NCBI GenBank assembly: GCA_029204225.1
Contig: CM055100.1
Coordinates: forward strand, 22,190,248-22,254,247
Source: Diphasiastrum complanatum
Lineage: Eukaryota; Streptophyta; Lycopodiopsida; Lycopodiales; Lycopodiaceae
DNA: 64,000 nt
Direction: 5' to 3'
Position 1 is the stretch's first letter. Every line of letters begins with the position of its first letter. A model generated the notes under the pieces. The model had not been told where the DNA came from and made no database searches. It saw nothing but the letters and a program-made list of their open reading frames with translations. The position numbers and the translations under genes are program-made. This document shows, piece by piece, positions 12,595-23,335 of this stretch.

Positions 12595-15500
12595 GTTGGC
12601 CTGACCCAAAGTGTCAGCCCTTTGAGTATGTGGCGAAAAAGCCGAAGGTTGGCTAAAACAAAGTTTTGGGTCATTCGGCTTTTATCAAAATCTGAAAAAT
12701 GCAAAAAACACAAACTGTGCGAAAAACAGTTCAAATATGCAGACTATGCAAAAACTAGTTAAAAATATGCAGCAGTCTAAAAGGACAAGGAAAAAATACT
12801 AAGGCTTTAAAAGTATAAACTTAATGTTTCTTCATACACTTGTATATAGGCTAAAATGCCACATAGAGACCAACAATGAAATTCATGCATGTATTAGGCT
12901 TATGCCACGTGGTGTCAACATGCTTAAGGGGACCTTTGCTGTATATGTATTACTTTCTTTGTAATAAAGATGCTTTTGCTTTGTGAGCTCTTTGCTTGAT
13001 GTGAGCTCCTCCATCACTCTGTTACTTGTGGATGTTGTTTATAGTTTCAATGCTTGGCAATCAGTCAGTGATTGCATCTCTAATCTGCACTCTCCACTAT
13101 ATTAGAATTTCCGCATAAAATGTTAACTTGGTATCAAAGCCTTTAGGCTATGGAGGAACGTGCACGATCGAAGCTCTTGAAAGAGCAGTTCCATCGATGG
13201 TAGCATTAGAACCGAGCAACGGTAAGGACGTCGTACGGGATACAGCATGGTCCGGGGTGATCGGTGACGCAAAGCCCTTTGATGCATACAGAATAGATTC
13301 ATAGAATCAAAGTAAAAATCTGCATAGAAGGGAAACTGTGGGACAACCAATGGAAAATGTGCTCATAACGGAGACAATTCTCAGTGAATTGTAGAGTGGT
13401 TTGTTGCAAACACAAATTGGGACAGGTTGCTGGACAACCGAGGTAGCTATGGAGGTTCAATTCTCAGCAATTGAATGGAAGGTAGTTCCAAATATATGCA
13501 ACAAAGTCTACTCTTTGCAGACTAGGTTTTACAGAGCAAAAAGCTTGGATATTTCTCCGTAGGAAGGTGTTTTTGCTACTGTATGAAGCTACAGTAGGGC
13601 GTTGTAGTAGCAAGATAATGTCTGCAAGAAGCCATGCTCATCCATGGAAGGATGGAGAAGTAATTAATTCTCTCAGATAGCCAAAAACAAGGCTAGGGTT
13701 TCCAGCAAGAAAATCCTTGATATTTATAGAAGACGACATTCGATGCTATGAAGCTATAATGCAGGGTGCCTTGTTGCTATGAAGACACTGCCAAAGGGCC
13801 ATGGGTGGCCACGTGCCAGCAAGAGCACTGGATTAGACTTTGTAGAGGGTGTGAAGAAGAAGGAGACCGTGGGTGTCGCGAACATTGATCCAAAGATTGC
13901 CATAGTGTTCCCAGGTGCATAGCGGCCATAGGACTTTACTTCAGCACACGGGTGCAGTGATAGCCATTCGATTGAGAGATAAAATGATGAACGATCGAGA
14001 TCCAACTTCAAGGATGAAGTGTGGGCCGTAGGATCCACATCAATGGATTTCGTTGCAAGTGGCCCTTGAAGAGTTGAAAGGGACATCACCCTTCAACTTC
14101 TTTATAAATTTTCAAAATGAAATGTAAGAAGGGGCTTGACTAGTGAAAGTCAACTTGAAGGCTAGAGTTTCTTCAAGATGAAGGACTAGTTCATTTTGAG
14201 AGTCATTTTCTTAAGGCCACTTTGGAAGTGGATAACTTTGGCTAGAGAAGGCTTTTGGGGTCAAATAAGAGTCGATTTGGAGCTTGTAAAAGCCTGTGTG
14301 AAGCTGACGGACAGAACGACAAGATCATCAAGGGAGAAATGCATTCTGATGCATTCTTGCCACCATTCTATGGAGCGGGAGATGAGTGACCCAATGAGAT
14401 ATGGTTTTCACTATTTGGTGACCTATGTGCCGAATTAAGCCCAATTTTGTGCTAAAAGTCTGCGAGGCAGGCTAGTAAAAAGCTTGTGCTTACATCCAAG
14501 GAGCACTAAAGTGGTTCTCAAGCAGTTTTGAGGAGCCTAAACACAATATATTGTGAGGGAGAGCGGAAAGGGCAAAATTGCAGTGGAGAAAGCTAGTAAA
14601 TGCGATCAAGCTGCAATCAGGCATTGTGAAACTCTTGATTTGGCAAGAATTGAGAGAGGGAAACTAACTGCAGGTGAGATCTGGGCATTATGCCAAGTTA
14701 TGCCAGTGGATATGGAGGAATGGCATGGGGCTTCTAGTTCAACTTTTCGGAAGTTAGAACCTACCAAAGTCAGGGACACTTGGAGCGACATCTCAAGGTG
14801 AGAATCGACAATGGCATTGTCAGATTTGGTGGTTACGGTTACTTCACATGCTTTTGCAAAGGGAGAAATGTCACAATTGGGGAGATATTTACACTAGCTT
14901 GTTATTGGCGACAATGCAATGAAGGCGGTCACAAGATAAAGGATGTCAGTGGAAAGGTCAGCTTGGTAAGCCAAAGTGGAAAAGTGGTAATTTGGAAATG
15001 CAAATCTAGTAGCTCGGCAAAAATGTAGAGAGGGTAGTCTCTATCATCTATTGGAGCCATATTGTTGCAGTGGCATGGACTTCATGGTGTGCATGAGATG
15101 TGTGCATGGTTGGCAATGCAACAGGGGTCAATACTTGGATTGACATTGATGGAGTGTTATCTACCATCAGGAGCATTGGTAAGCCATCTCTTTGAGGCTT
15201 TTATGCCTTGGCTGATTTGCGGGTATGTAGGCTTGGCATTGGATGTTTGAACCTGGATAATTTGTGGAATTTTGGAGTGAGATCAAGGAAGCCTAGTCAA
15301 AGTCATGTGAAGCCATTTTATCTCAGTAAGATCAGTGTTGATGAGACATAACTCTCAAAATCTATGAGAGCAGATTCACAGATCATGTTATAGGATGTAA
15401 CAGGAAGCAGCAAGCAGGATATATGTGGTGCTATGGAGCTTAGTAATCCATGATCGAGAAGCGTTGATGGTGAGTTGGATGCTATATTAAGAGAGACCAC

Positions 15501-15600
15501 TTGACTTAGAGGTCAAAGCTTGCGAGCTTGTTTTTTGTGAAGAGTCCAAGATCAAATCCAACTATATTGTTTTGAATAGTTTTGAAGAATGCACACATTG
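12595..15600 (+). mobile_element. Degraded LTR element M with LTR, PBS and mostly non-coding interior
   Basis: A PBS-like TGGTATCAAAGC lies at 13129-13140. Upstream are a TATA-like GTATATAGG near 12843 and an AATAAAG poly(A) signal near 12963, so 12595 (TGTTGGCC) to about 13128 is likely a 5' LTR. The interior begins with an ATG at 13150 that soon meets a stop. Later frames (for example 14553-14801 and 14780-15028) match nothing I know. No matching 3' LTR was found. A copia origin is suggested only by the PBS. Confidence 0.5.
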
Positions 15601-15608
15601 AGTGGGTT

Positions 15609-15752
15609 AAAAAGTATAATGACATGAGAATACCTTTGAGTTCAATAAGTGAGATTTTCCAAATCTAGTTGTTGTCGGTAAAAAAGCACATTGACATGAG
15701 CATACATTTGAGTTCAATAAGGGTGATCTTCCAAATCCAGAAGCGCAAATTC
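15609..15752. repeat. 72-bp tandem duplication
   Basis: Two adjacent imperfect copies: GACATGAG at 15621 and at 15693, each followed by (C/A)TTTGAGTTCAATAAG and a CTTCCAAATC-like end. Confidence 0.8.
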
Positions 15753-15984
15753 AACTAGTCTATTGTTGTTTGAAACATGAGTTTTGATTATCTTAAGTGA
15801 TGATTATCTTAAATGTGAATCCGATACACTAACTTAGAGCATATGGAAAATCTGTAGTGAAGAGCACGATGCACATTCAATTTGCAAAATTTGAGGGTTT
15901 CAATCTGTGTTCTTCCTTTTCCTTATTACTATTGGGGGGAGACAAATCATGACTTTTGTCTAGCCTTGGAGCTGCAAGAGCTTC

Positions 15985-16176
15985 AATATTTGTCTTAAAC
16001 TTGCCTCACATGACGTAGAATGCTTAGACTTGCCTCACCTCATTCAAAATAGTGTAGAGTGGGAATTGATATTTCATTTTGCAAATCTAAATGCTCAATA
16101 TCTGACTTCTTATATCATTGGTTGAGTCAACCTAGATGCAAATTTTGGAAATGCAAAATGGTCAATCCCCGACTTC
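15985..16176 (-). repeat. Inverted partner of the repeat array at 22690-23335
   Basis: The reverse complement contains GAGAAGTCGGGGATTGACCA, TTTGCATTTCCAAAAT and GTGAGGCAAGTCTAAG, which match units in the array at 22690-23335. It lies directly beyond the integrase end of copia half C. Confidence 0.75.
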
Positions 16177-16980
16177 TCATATATATTGATTTGCAACATC
16201 ATCATCTTCTGATCCGTCATTGATTTGTTGTTCGTCAAGAGTAGATGAGCTTGGACCTTCAATAGGAATAGTCAACTGAGGAACTGGAAAGTTCAAAGTG
16301 TCAAGAGAATTTGATAGGTCGGCTACATGGGGATAGCCCTTTCCTTTGAGGTCTTGAAACTGATATTTGATGAAGATGACATCCCAGCTAGCAAATATCT
16401 TCGACTCGATGAGATCGAACAACTTGTAGGCTTGATCTGAAGTAGTGTAGCTGATGAAAACACACTTCTTACTTTGGAAGTCGAGCTTCTTTCTGAGATC
16501 ACAAGTAATCTGCGCAAAAGTAGTACATCCAAAAACTTGTAAGTTTGATAAAGAAGGTTTGGTACCTGTCCAAACTTCAAATGGTGTTTTGTTTGAGAGG
16601 CCTTTAGTAGAACATTTGTTCTGAATATAGGTTGTTGTTGAAACAGCTTCAGCCTAGAAGCACTTCAGAAGTGTCGCATGTGATAACATGCACTTTGTCG
16701 ATTCAACTAAGGTTCTATTTTTTCTCTTAGTAAGACCATTTGACTGAGCGAATAGAAACTTATGTATTGTTGTTCAATGTCGTTGTTAAGGCAGTAGTCC
16801 TTGAATTCGTTGGAGATGTACTCTCCCCTGTTATCTGACCTCAATGCTTTGATTCGTTTACCAGTTTGATTCTCAGCATGCTCTTTGAATTGTCTGAATT
16901 TGATGAAAGCCTCTGATTTCTATTTAATAAAATAAACAACTGTTCTTCTGGAGAATTCGTCGATAAAGATAATGAAATAC
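16177..16980 (-). pseudogene. Copia integrase (element C)
   Basis: Minus-strand text includes YFIK..SEAF near 16930, the GGEYISNEF region near 16810, KRKNRTLVEST near 16715, and the C-terminal part (TKPSLSNLQVFGCTTFAQI, KKLDFQSKKCVFISYT) in 16177-16580. Stops occur in the core. The last frame ends with a serine/acidic linker. Confidence 0.82.
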
Positions 16981-17038
16981 TTTGCATCTAGTAATGAAGG
17001 AGTTTGCAGAGGTTCACATATATCTATATGAACAACAT

Positions 17039-17293
17039 CTAATAGATCTTTTGCTGCATGCATATGGTTTGATCTAATGGAATCCTAGCCTGCTTTCCAA
17101 AGATGCAGCTATGAAAAACAGAGAGATCGACCTTACCAGAAGGATAGTCGAGATCAAGGACCATGAATTGTCTGGACATTTTCATAACAGATGCATGATT
17201 CAAGTGTCCTAAACGATGATGCCATAGTAATGCTTTATTAACTAGAAAAGAGATTTTCAAGACTTGACTAGACTCAGAATAGCAATGTGCCAA
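17039..17293 (-). pseudogene. GAG-pre-integrase domain (element C)
   Basis: ALLWHHRLGHLNHASVMKMS is the canonical HRLGH motif, followed by a zinc-binding remnant (SVFHSCIFGKQARIPL, where family members have a C..C..GK pattern). The frame ends at a stop where the core begins. Confidence 0.85.
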
Positions 17294-17497
17294 TCTATAT
17301 AAGTAACCCTACCTCTTGCCAAGTGCAAGGATCTTATTACTCCTATCAATGATTTTTCATTGATCAGATTCAAATTCTACCTTATGATCTAAATCTGTAA
17401 TTCTACTCATTGATAACAGATTTGTAGAGCATATAAGACCTCTGATAGTAATTTGAATTGATCATGCTGAAAACACAATCTTACAGAACCTTCACCT

Positions 17498-17800
17498 TCA
17501 ATAGTGTGGTGTACTATTGTCACCAAGATGAACAAATTTCTTCGTGTTGTAAGGAGTGTAGGAGTTGAAGATCTCACGTTGATTGGTCATATGTTGAGTT
17601 GTTCTGGAATCCAGAAACCATGAATCATCCATAAATGCACTTTGATCTTTGACCATGAATGCGCCTTCATCCACTTCGACCTGGGGAGATGATAAAGCTG
17701 TGTCTGCTTGTTGATCAGGTTGCTTGGCTACGTTCTTCGCTAGGAGAATTCGGCAATCCTTGATCTCATGGTTATTGCGCTTGCAATACCTCCAAAACAT
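17498..17800 (-). pseudogene. Copia zinc knuckle and protease region (element C)
   Basis: Begins FWRYCKRNNHEIKDCR, a worn CCHC knuckle, and continues to SWFLDSRTTQHMTNQREIF. The protease active site should read D-S-G-A/T; here Gly is Arg, so protease is inactive. Confidence 0.8.
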
Positions 17801-17956
17801 CTTCTTCTTCGATTGTGGATTTGATGATTATTCTTGACCTTGAGTCTGTTTCTGATTCATTGCAGTCTTCTTGGACCTTTTCTACTTCTACCGTTTAGAG
17901 CCTTTGTTGACATATAGAGCCTGAGAGGAGGAAGTACACGGTGTATCTTGACATCT

Positions 17957-18328
17957 TCAATTATCTTCTTGCAGCAACATAGTGATAACTCTAGTGAGAG
18001 TTAAATCTGAGTTTGTCGATATGATCACCACCCAGTTCTCATATGTAGAGGGCACACTTGAAAGCAATGTCATAATTGGATCTTGATCGTTTGTGACTGA
18101 TCCGACAGCAGCCATCTGTTGTAAGAGATTCTTAAACTGGCTAATGTGACTCTGAAGTGAATCACCAACAAACATTTTGAATGTGAAGAATTTTTTTTGT
18201 AGATGTAACTTAGTAGTTACGTCCCTCACATCATATAGTGAGTTCAAGATGTCTCGAACGTCTCTTGACATTTTAGCTTCAACTATGTGTCCAATCTGTG
18301 TATCTGATATATTGAGGATGATAAGCAC
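17957..18328 (-). pseudogene. Copia gag, central part (element C)
   Basis: A 123-residue frame with SRDVRDILNSLYDVRDVTTK, then LQKKFFTFKM...SLQSHISQFKNLLQQM and LLSSVPSTYENWVVII, the conserved UBN2 gag pattern. The gag N-terminus continues upstream to about 18510 with frame breaks. F contains the same protein at 62194-62890. Confidence 0.82.
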
Positions 18329-18661
18329 AAAAGCTTTACCATCTTAGATTTTCACTTTGAGTCGTCGTCTTCAGGTTTTACTTCTATACTTGTAACAACA
18401 TCCCATAATTCGCTAGCAATTAGCAAGGTCTTCATCTTAAATTTCCACAAATGATAATTGGATCCATTCAGCTTGTCTGTGATAAGACCAACTTTACTTT
18501 GAGAATCCATCTGGAACTTAGTCTGTCGATTGTATCGATGATGCTAAGATGTGGTAATGCCAACAATAAGAAATCAATTCTCTGATACTAAAAGGTTGAA
18601 AAGAACTGAAGAGTATGATATCAATTTGATATCACGAAAGATATCAAGTATTAGAGCTTTC

Positions 18662-18758
18662 GCTCTAATATCATGTTGGAATCAGATAAAGAAATAGTGA
18701 AAACTCTCTGATACCATGTCGGTATCAGATAAAGAGTAATGATTTTGCTCTGATATCA
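18662..18758 (-). promoter_or_regulatory. Tandem PBS array (element C)
   Basis: Complements of the tRNA-Met primer site recur at 18662-18673, 18706-18716 and 18747-18758 in a unit of about 42-44 bp that also carries ATCAGATAAAGA. The last copy abuts the LTR end at 18759. The abutting copy has one substitution (TGATATCAGAGC), while the middle copy keeps the G. Confidence 0.8.
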
Positions 18759-19949
18759 TGTCGGTAAGTGGTGTGTAGAAGATAGGTCTAGCTCGAAAAG
18801 AAACGAATGAAAATTATTTGTGTGCCTAGAAAGAAAACTTTTCGTGCATGACGGAATAAACTATCTTCATCTTTCCAATGCATGACTACACCTATTAATT
18901 TCAAACAAAACGATAGTGATAGAAATCACGTTTGAGCTTATAATAACTAACTTTGAAACCGCCAGTACTACAGTGATTACGTAGCCAAACAATTAAGCAT
19001 CAAAAATTATCAGACAAATAATTAGTCACAAAGAAATACAGAAACGCATACATTCTGAGATGAAGCTGAACGCAATAAAGGATAATATTGATTCAAAATG
19101 AAATAGAAGTAAATGAGTACAATAAGTTACAGATCAAAGCCGCGTACTCTATGCTATCTCTGAGCGGCTAAAATGAAAGTTTGAATTAATGAGTAGTGCT
19201 GATAAGCAGTAGTGCAATATCAATCTCTAAAGCAACTCTAAGAAATGAGCTAGAATGCTCAGGAGTGTTCAAGCTCGCAAGCTTGAGAGAGAGAGAGAGA
19301 GAGAGAGAGATAACTATTCAAATGCTTCTGATAATTTTGATTTTCAATGAATGAAACTGTATGAATATGAACAACTATTTATATTAAGAAATTAGGTCGT
19401 CAATTGCGATCGCCAGTTGGCTAGTGATCTGTTGGCATCCATCCAGTCCTTGTCATTGATTGCTGATAAGCGGTGAAATTGGTCGTAAACATTCTGTCTG
19501 CATAAATGAACCAAAACTGTAGCTCTGCAGAAATGAACTAAAACAGCCATAGGTGACACTGTCGGGTTTTTCACGAAAAAGGCGAACAAGACGAAAAAGG
19601 AGAAGGTCCCCTTAAATCTCATTTAGGGTTGCCCCACACTTTGCCATAGTCATTTCCTTAACATTTGAGGATCTTTGAAAAAAGCGAAAAATGTGACACT
19701 ATGATTTTACACGAGATTTCTATTAGGGAAAAAATGCAAAAGAAAGGCGACACTGCATTTTTCAACGGGATTCCTGACAGGCGAAAAAGGAGACACTTTC
19801 GTAAACTCCGTGTAGTTCTACAAACTATGTAAAAACACGTGTAATTCTGTAGACTGTGTAAATACAAAAAAAAATCCATAGAACTGGATTAACAATGGAT
19901 GAAGATTAAAACCGACTAGATGACTACTAAGAAGGATAATAATCTAACA
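18759..19949 (-). mobile_element. 5' LTR of element C (1191 bp)
   Basis: Starts TGTTAGATTATT (minus strand, from 19949) and ends CA next to the PBS. The first ~575 bp match the 3' LTR at 24930-25524. A TATA-like TATAAATAG lies near 19378, followed by a short (TC)13 tract (19285-19310) in the presumed leader. Segments near 18880-18990 recur in F (63115-63210) and in a scrap at 36785-36905. The right end cuts into element B's integrase. Confidence 0.88.
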
Positions 19950-19954
19950 TCCTA

Positions 19955-20300
19955 TTCTACAAGGAGGCAGTTGTAGCTACTACTTCAGCCCATAAAAATC
20001 TCGATGCCTTCGAATAGGCCATCATGCATCTTGCTGCTTCTATGAGGGTCTGTTTTTCCTTTCAACTACACCATTGTGTTGTGGTGTGTGTGCAACAGGC
20101 TTTCTATGAAGGATGCCTCGACTTTTACAAAAGTTGTTGAATCGATTGGAGATGTACTCTCCTCCTCTGTTAGTTTTGATCCACTTGAACTTCCTACTTG
20201 TCCACTTCTCAGCCCAATTTACATACTCTGTAAACTTGTCAAGAGCTTCAGACTTGTTGTGGATGAAGTAAACAACAACACTTGCTGAAATCATTGATGA
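19955..20300 (-). pseudogene. Copia integrase core (element B)
   Basis: VVVYFIHNKSEALDKFTEYV, then WIKTNRGGEYISNRF and PQHNGVVERKNR. In the second motif Asp of the D-R-G-G-E-Y signature is Asn, so one catalytic acid is lost. The frame closes soon after RKNRPS, and worn text continues to the boundary with C. Confidence 0.85.
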
Positions 20301-20499
20301 AGGTGATATAGTACCTTGATCCTCCCATAGAGATTACGTCGAAGGGTCCATAGATGTCAGAGTATATCAATTCCAAGAGCCCTGTTGCTCTGAAGGAATC
20401 CCTGGTGAAGGGTGTACGTGACATCTTGCCTTTGATGCATGCATCATAGGATGTCGAACTATTTACATCTTTGATGCTAACTCTTGTGATTGCTCCATG

Positions 20500-20703
20500 T
20501 TAGCTTGCTTTGTAAAAAGCCATTGGGTTCATATGACACAGTCTCCTATGCCATAGAACAGCCATCGTCTCATGGACTTGATGAGCCTGCTCTGTCGGTA
20601 GGCATACCTTCAGATGATAGAGGTTGTCTTTACGTCTTCCTTGAGTGATTAGTGTACTGGTGCTGGCTTCGACAACACTGCATGCTTCATTGGTGAATAC
20701 CAC
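20500..20703 (-). pseudogene. GAG-pre-integrase domain (element B)
   Basis: LYHLKVCLPTEQAHQVHE then VLWHRRLCHMNPMAFYKAS, matching element A closely (LWHRRLCHMNPLTLYKES). The zinc-binding part beyond the stop is at about 20430-20495. Confidence 0.83.
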
Positions 20704-20748
20704 CCGTATGCATGCATCTACTATCCTTGCAACTGATAACAGATTCTT

Positions 20749-20988
20749 CTACAGTATTGATACATATAGGACATCGTCCAATCTTTGATCTCTGCCATTG
20801 GCATTGAGCCATAGCACACTAGTTCCACTTACTTCATGCCTTGATCCATCTTCGAGGATTATGTATCTCGATGAATCAATTTGTTGGAAGTATGCAGTGA
20901 TTTGTCTGGTTGTAACAAAATGAGATGTTGCACCAGAATCAAGAACAACTTCTTGGAAGTCAGTTGAGGAAGTAGCACATACATTCAT
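20749..20988 (-). pseudogene. Copia aspartic protease (element B)
   Basis: VVLDSGATSHFVTTRQITAYF has the intact D-S-G-A-T active site, and the flap/C-terminal part (LEDGSRHEVSGTSV, LDDVLYVSIL) follows. It is the best-kept protease in the window, although the surrounding polyprotein frame is broken. Confidence 0.85.
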
Positions 20989-21129
20989 CCGTGCATAGAT
21001 AAGTAGTTGAGTTTTTGCTTGCTCATTCTTCAGCCATCTTGGAGGATTATGGTTGTGCTATTGGAGCTCTCTTTTCTGCTCTGCGATTTTTTGTTCCTTG
21101 GATTGTTGTAGCAATCCATGGTTGCATGT

Positions 21130-21976
21130 CCCTTCTTGTGATAGTGTATGCACTCAATTTTTGTGTTCAGCCAACATCGATCCATTGTGTGGCCTTCATG
21201 TCTACATCTGTTACATGTCTTCTTGTCATTGCTTCGTTGCTTGCTCTTGTTCCTTCCCTTTGATCAACCTTCTTGATCTCCCTCTTTCTGCTGACTTTGG
21301 TCCTGGCTTCTTGTCGACTCTCTCTTAGGATAAGTCTTCTTCGACTGGTCTTTGTTGCTATAGAGAGCTTGGTCAGACTCGACTTTGTCGTCATAGTGCT
21401 CTTTGGCTTCGACTTCTTCCTTGATGTCGATGACTACTTTGTAGAAAGTCATGTTGGGATCTTTAGCTAGCAGGGTTCTGGTAGTTTGGAAAGATCTTGG
21501 TAGGGAATGTAGCAGGTAGCTGAGCTGCTTCTCTTGTGAGACTGCATGCTTTGTTCCAGCATTGTGTAATGACAAGAACAAGTTTTTCATTTTTCTAATG
21601 AAGCTAGTGAGATACTTGTCATCCCATCTTAGATAGGTGAGCTGATCTTCTAGATGCATGATTTGATTTTGTGACTCGTCTGAAATCTGGTTGTGAGTAC
21701 ATCCCACATCTCTCTAGCATTAGAGATTGATGCAACGTCGAGGGTAGTGCTATCTTCGATGGAAGAGGAGATCACAGCTACTGCTTTGTTGTTTTTTTCC
21801 TTCCACTCTTGTAGTTCCTTGCATGTGCCTGGCATCTCTTCGGTGCCATCAACCCATGGCCATAACGCTTCTCCTTTGAGTATGAGTGAAGTCTTTACCT
21901 TCCAGGCCAAGAAATTCGACCCATCTGCTTCAAGCATTGTGCAGATGTTCGATTGAATGTTATGTATGGAAGCCAT
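21130..21976 (-). pseudogene. Copia gag with worn zinc knuckle (element B)
   Basis: Two overlapping frames, 21650-21976 and 21264-21707, form one gag with a single frameshift near 21680. They hold NFLAWKVKTSLILKGEALWP, EDQLTYLRWDDKYLTSFI and LLHSLPRSFQTTRTLL. A knuckle remnant CIHYHKKGHATMDC near 21120-21165 has lost one Cys of CCHC. Confidence 0.85.
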
Positions 21977-22010
21977 AGTCTTAGTGACAAGGCTCTAATT
22001 AAGCCTTGTG

Positions 22011-22117
22011 GCTCTAATACCACTGCTAGCGACTGTGAAATCTTTGAACCGTAGCTCGCTCTGATACCATTGATGGTGAGTCTTTGATATCAAGCACGTC
22101 AAAATGCTCTGATGCCA
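22011..22117 (-). promoter_or_regulatory. Tandem PBS array (element B)
   Basis: Complement-of-PBS sites at 22011-22022 (one change), 22058-22069 (exact) and 22106-22117 (one change), spaced 47-48 bp. Confidence 0.75.
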
Positions 22118-22119
22118 CC

Positions 22120-22680
22120 AATGATGAATCTTTCAACTTCGAATCTCTAGACAACTCAGATGCAGCTGTGGATCTAGGAATTCAAGGATGTCGAAGACTT
22201 TGATCACTTTGAAGTTGGAGCTGGTCGAGATTTACCGATATGAACTCAGATGGAGCCAATCCGGGATGAAGCTGCTACTTCATTCCGCGATTAGAGATCC
22301 TCCGAGCTGCAGATAGCTATTGCTAATCTGATGCTAAATTATGAATAGTAGATAATGTCAGATGACAATGGAATTATATCTACCATTGAATTGAATAAGC
22401 AACACAAAGCATTCAAAGATTGCACACATTGAGCAGAAATTGTAACCCATCTGTATTATCAAAATCGAGTATACATCAAAAAAAAAATGAGTGTTGTCTG
22501 TTTCCCACATCAGCGTGTTGGCGTGAGAGAGGTGTTCTCTTCTCACAAATTGAACTAGCTACTGCTAGAACTTTATTTTCTCCTTGACATGCATCTCTCT
22601 GAGTGTTGTGTCAGGACTTGACTAGGGTATGTTTCTGTATTCGATCTCCAATACATACAGCATTCTTGAAAAAAATCCAT
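22120..22680 (-). mobile_element. 5' LTR of element B
   Basis: Shows block-wise identity to the LTR of A, including TTGAGCAGAAA and TTATCAAAATCGAGT. Edges are approximate because the PBS array blurs the inner end and the repeat array begins near 22690. Confidence 0.7.
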
Positions 22681-22689
22681 GAAAAGGAC

Positions 22690-23335
22690 TGAAGATTTTA
22701 AACATTAAAAATTCAATTGTTAATTCTCATGTAAATTCAAAAATAAATTCCCGCTCTTGACTAGAACTCATCTTTCAATTAAAAGTTGACACAAAAAATG
22801 ATATGGTAAATAGGGGATTAACAATTTTACATTTCCAAAATCGGCGTCTAGGTCAATGAAGGTGAGGCATAAGTCGAAGCTGTTAGTAAAATTGAAGATC
22901 TCTAGATTAAGTCTAAGACAAGGCCTGAAGATATTGGCTGTTGTAGACTAAATCCGCTCTTGACCAGAGGCTCCTCTTAGAACTACAAGTTGACACAGCC
23001 AATGATATGAGAAGTTGGGGATTGAGCATTTTACATTTCCAATATCGGCATAAATTCAAATGTGAATTCTCGCTCTTGACTAGAAGCTCCTCTTACAACT
23101 ACAAGTTGACACAACCAATGATATGAGAAGTCAGAGATTGAGCATTTTACATTTCCAAAATCGACATCAGGTCGACTCAGGTGAGGCATAAACTGCCAAT
23201 AAACTGAGAAGTCATGGATTGAAGTTATCTAGGTCGACTTTTGTGAGGCAAGTCTAAGACAAGGCTTGAAGATTTTGGATGTTGTAAATTCAAATGTGAA
23301 TTTCTGCTCTTGACTAGAAGCTCCTCTTATAACTA
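22690..23335 (+). repeat. Imperfect repeat array
   Basis: Units share CTCTTGACTAGAAGCTCCTC, AAGTTGACACA.CCAATGATA and GAGCATTTTACATTTCCAA, and are partly truncated or recombined; about four copies. It stops exactly where the copia linker of D begins. An inverted match lies at 15985-16176. Confidence 0.8.

Larger units (their letters stand above)
16177..19949 (-). mobile_element. Ty1/copia element C, 5' half (LTR, gag, protease, integrase)
   Basis: Minus-strand order: LTR 19949-18759, PBS array, gag, zinc-finger/protease region, GAG-pre-integrase, integrase and linker ending at about 16180. RT and RNase H are missing on this side but occur in opposite orientation as D (23310-24856). The acidic linker (GSEDDDVANQ) resembles that of element F (NESDEDVAATQQQ), where it runs on into the RSSR linker and RT, so C and D are probably halves of one element. 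Confidence 0.85.
19955..22680 (-). mobile_element. Ty1/copia element B, 5' half, cut by element C
   Basis: Minus-strand order: LTR (about 22680-22120), PBS array, gag, protease, GAG-pre-integrase, integrase. The integrase text stops at 19950 exactly where C's LTR begins, so C inserted there. It is the same family as A, and E (25530-27780) is the likely missing 3' half. Confidence 0.85.

Noticed and set aside
15930-15946. Purine tract TTGGGGGGAGACA as PPT of element M
   Set aside because: The sequence after it does not resemble the presumed 5' LTR of M (12595-13128).
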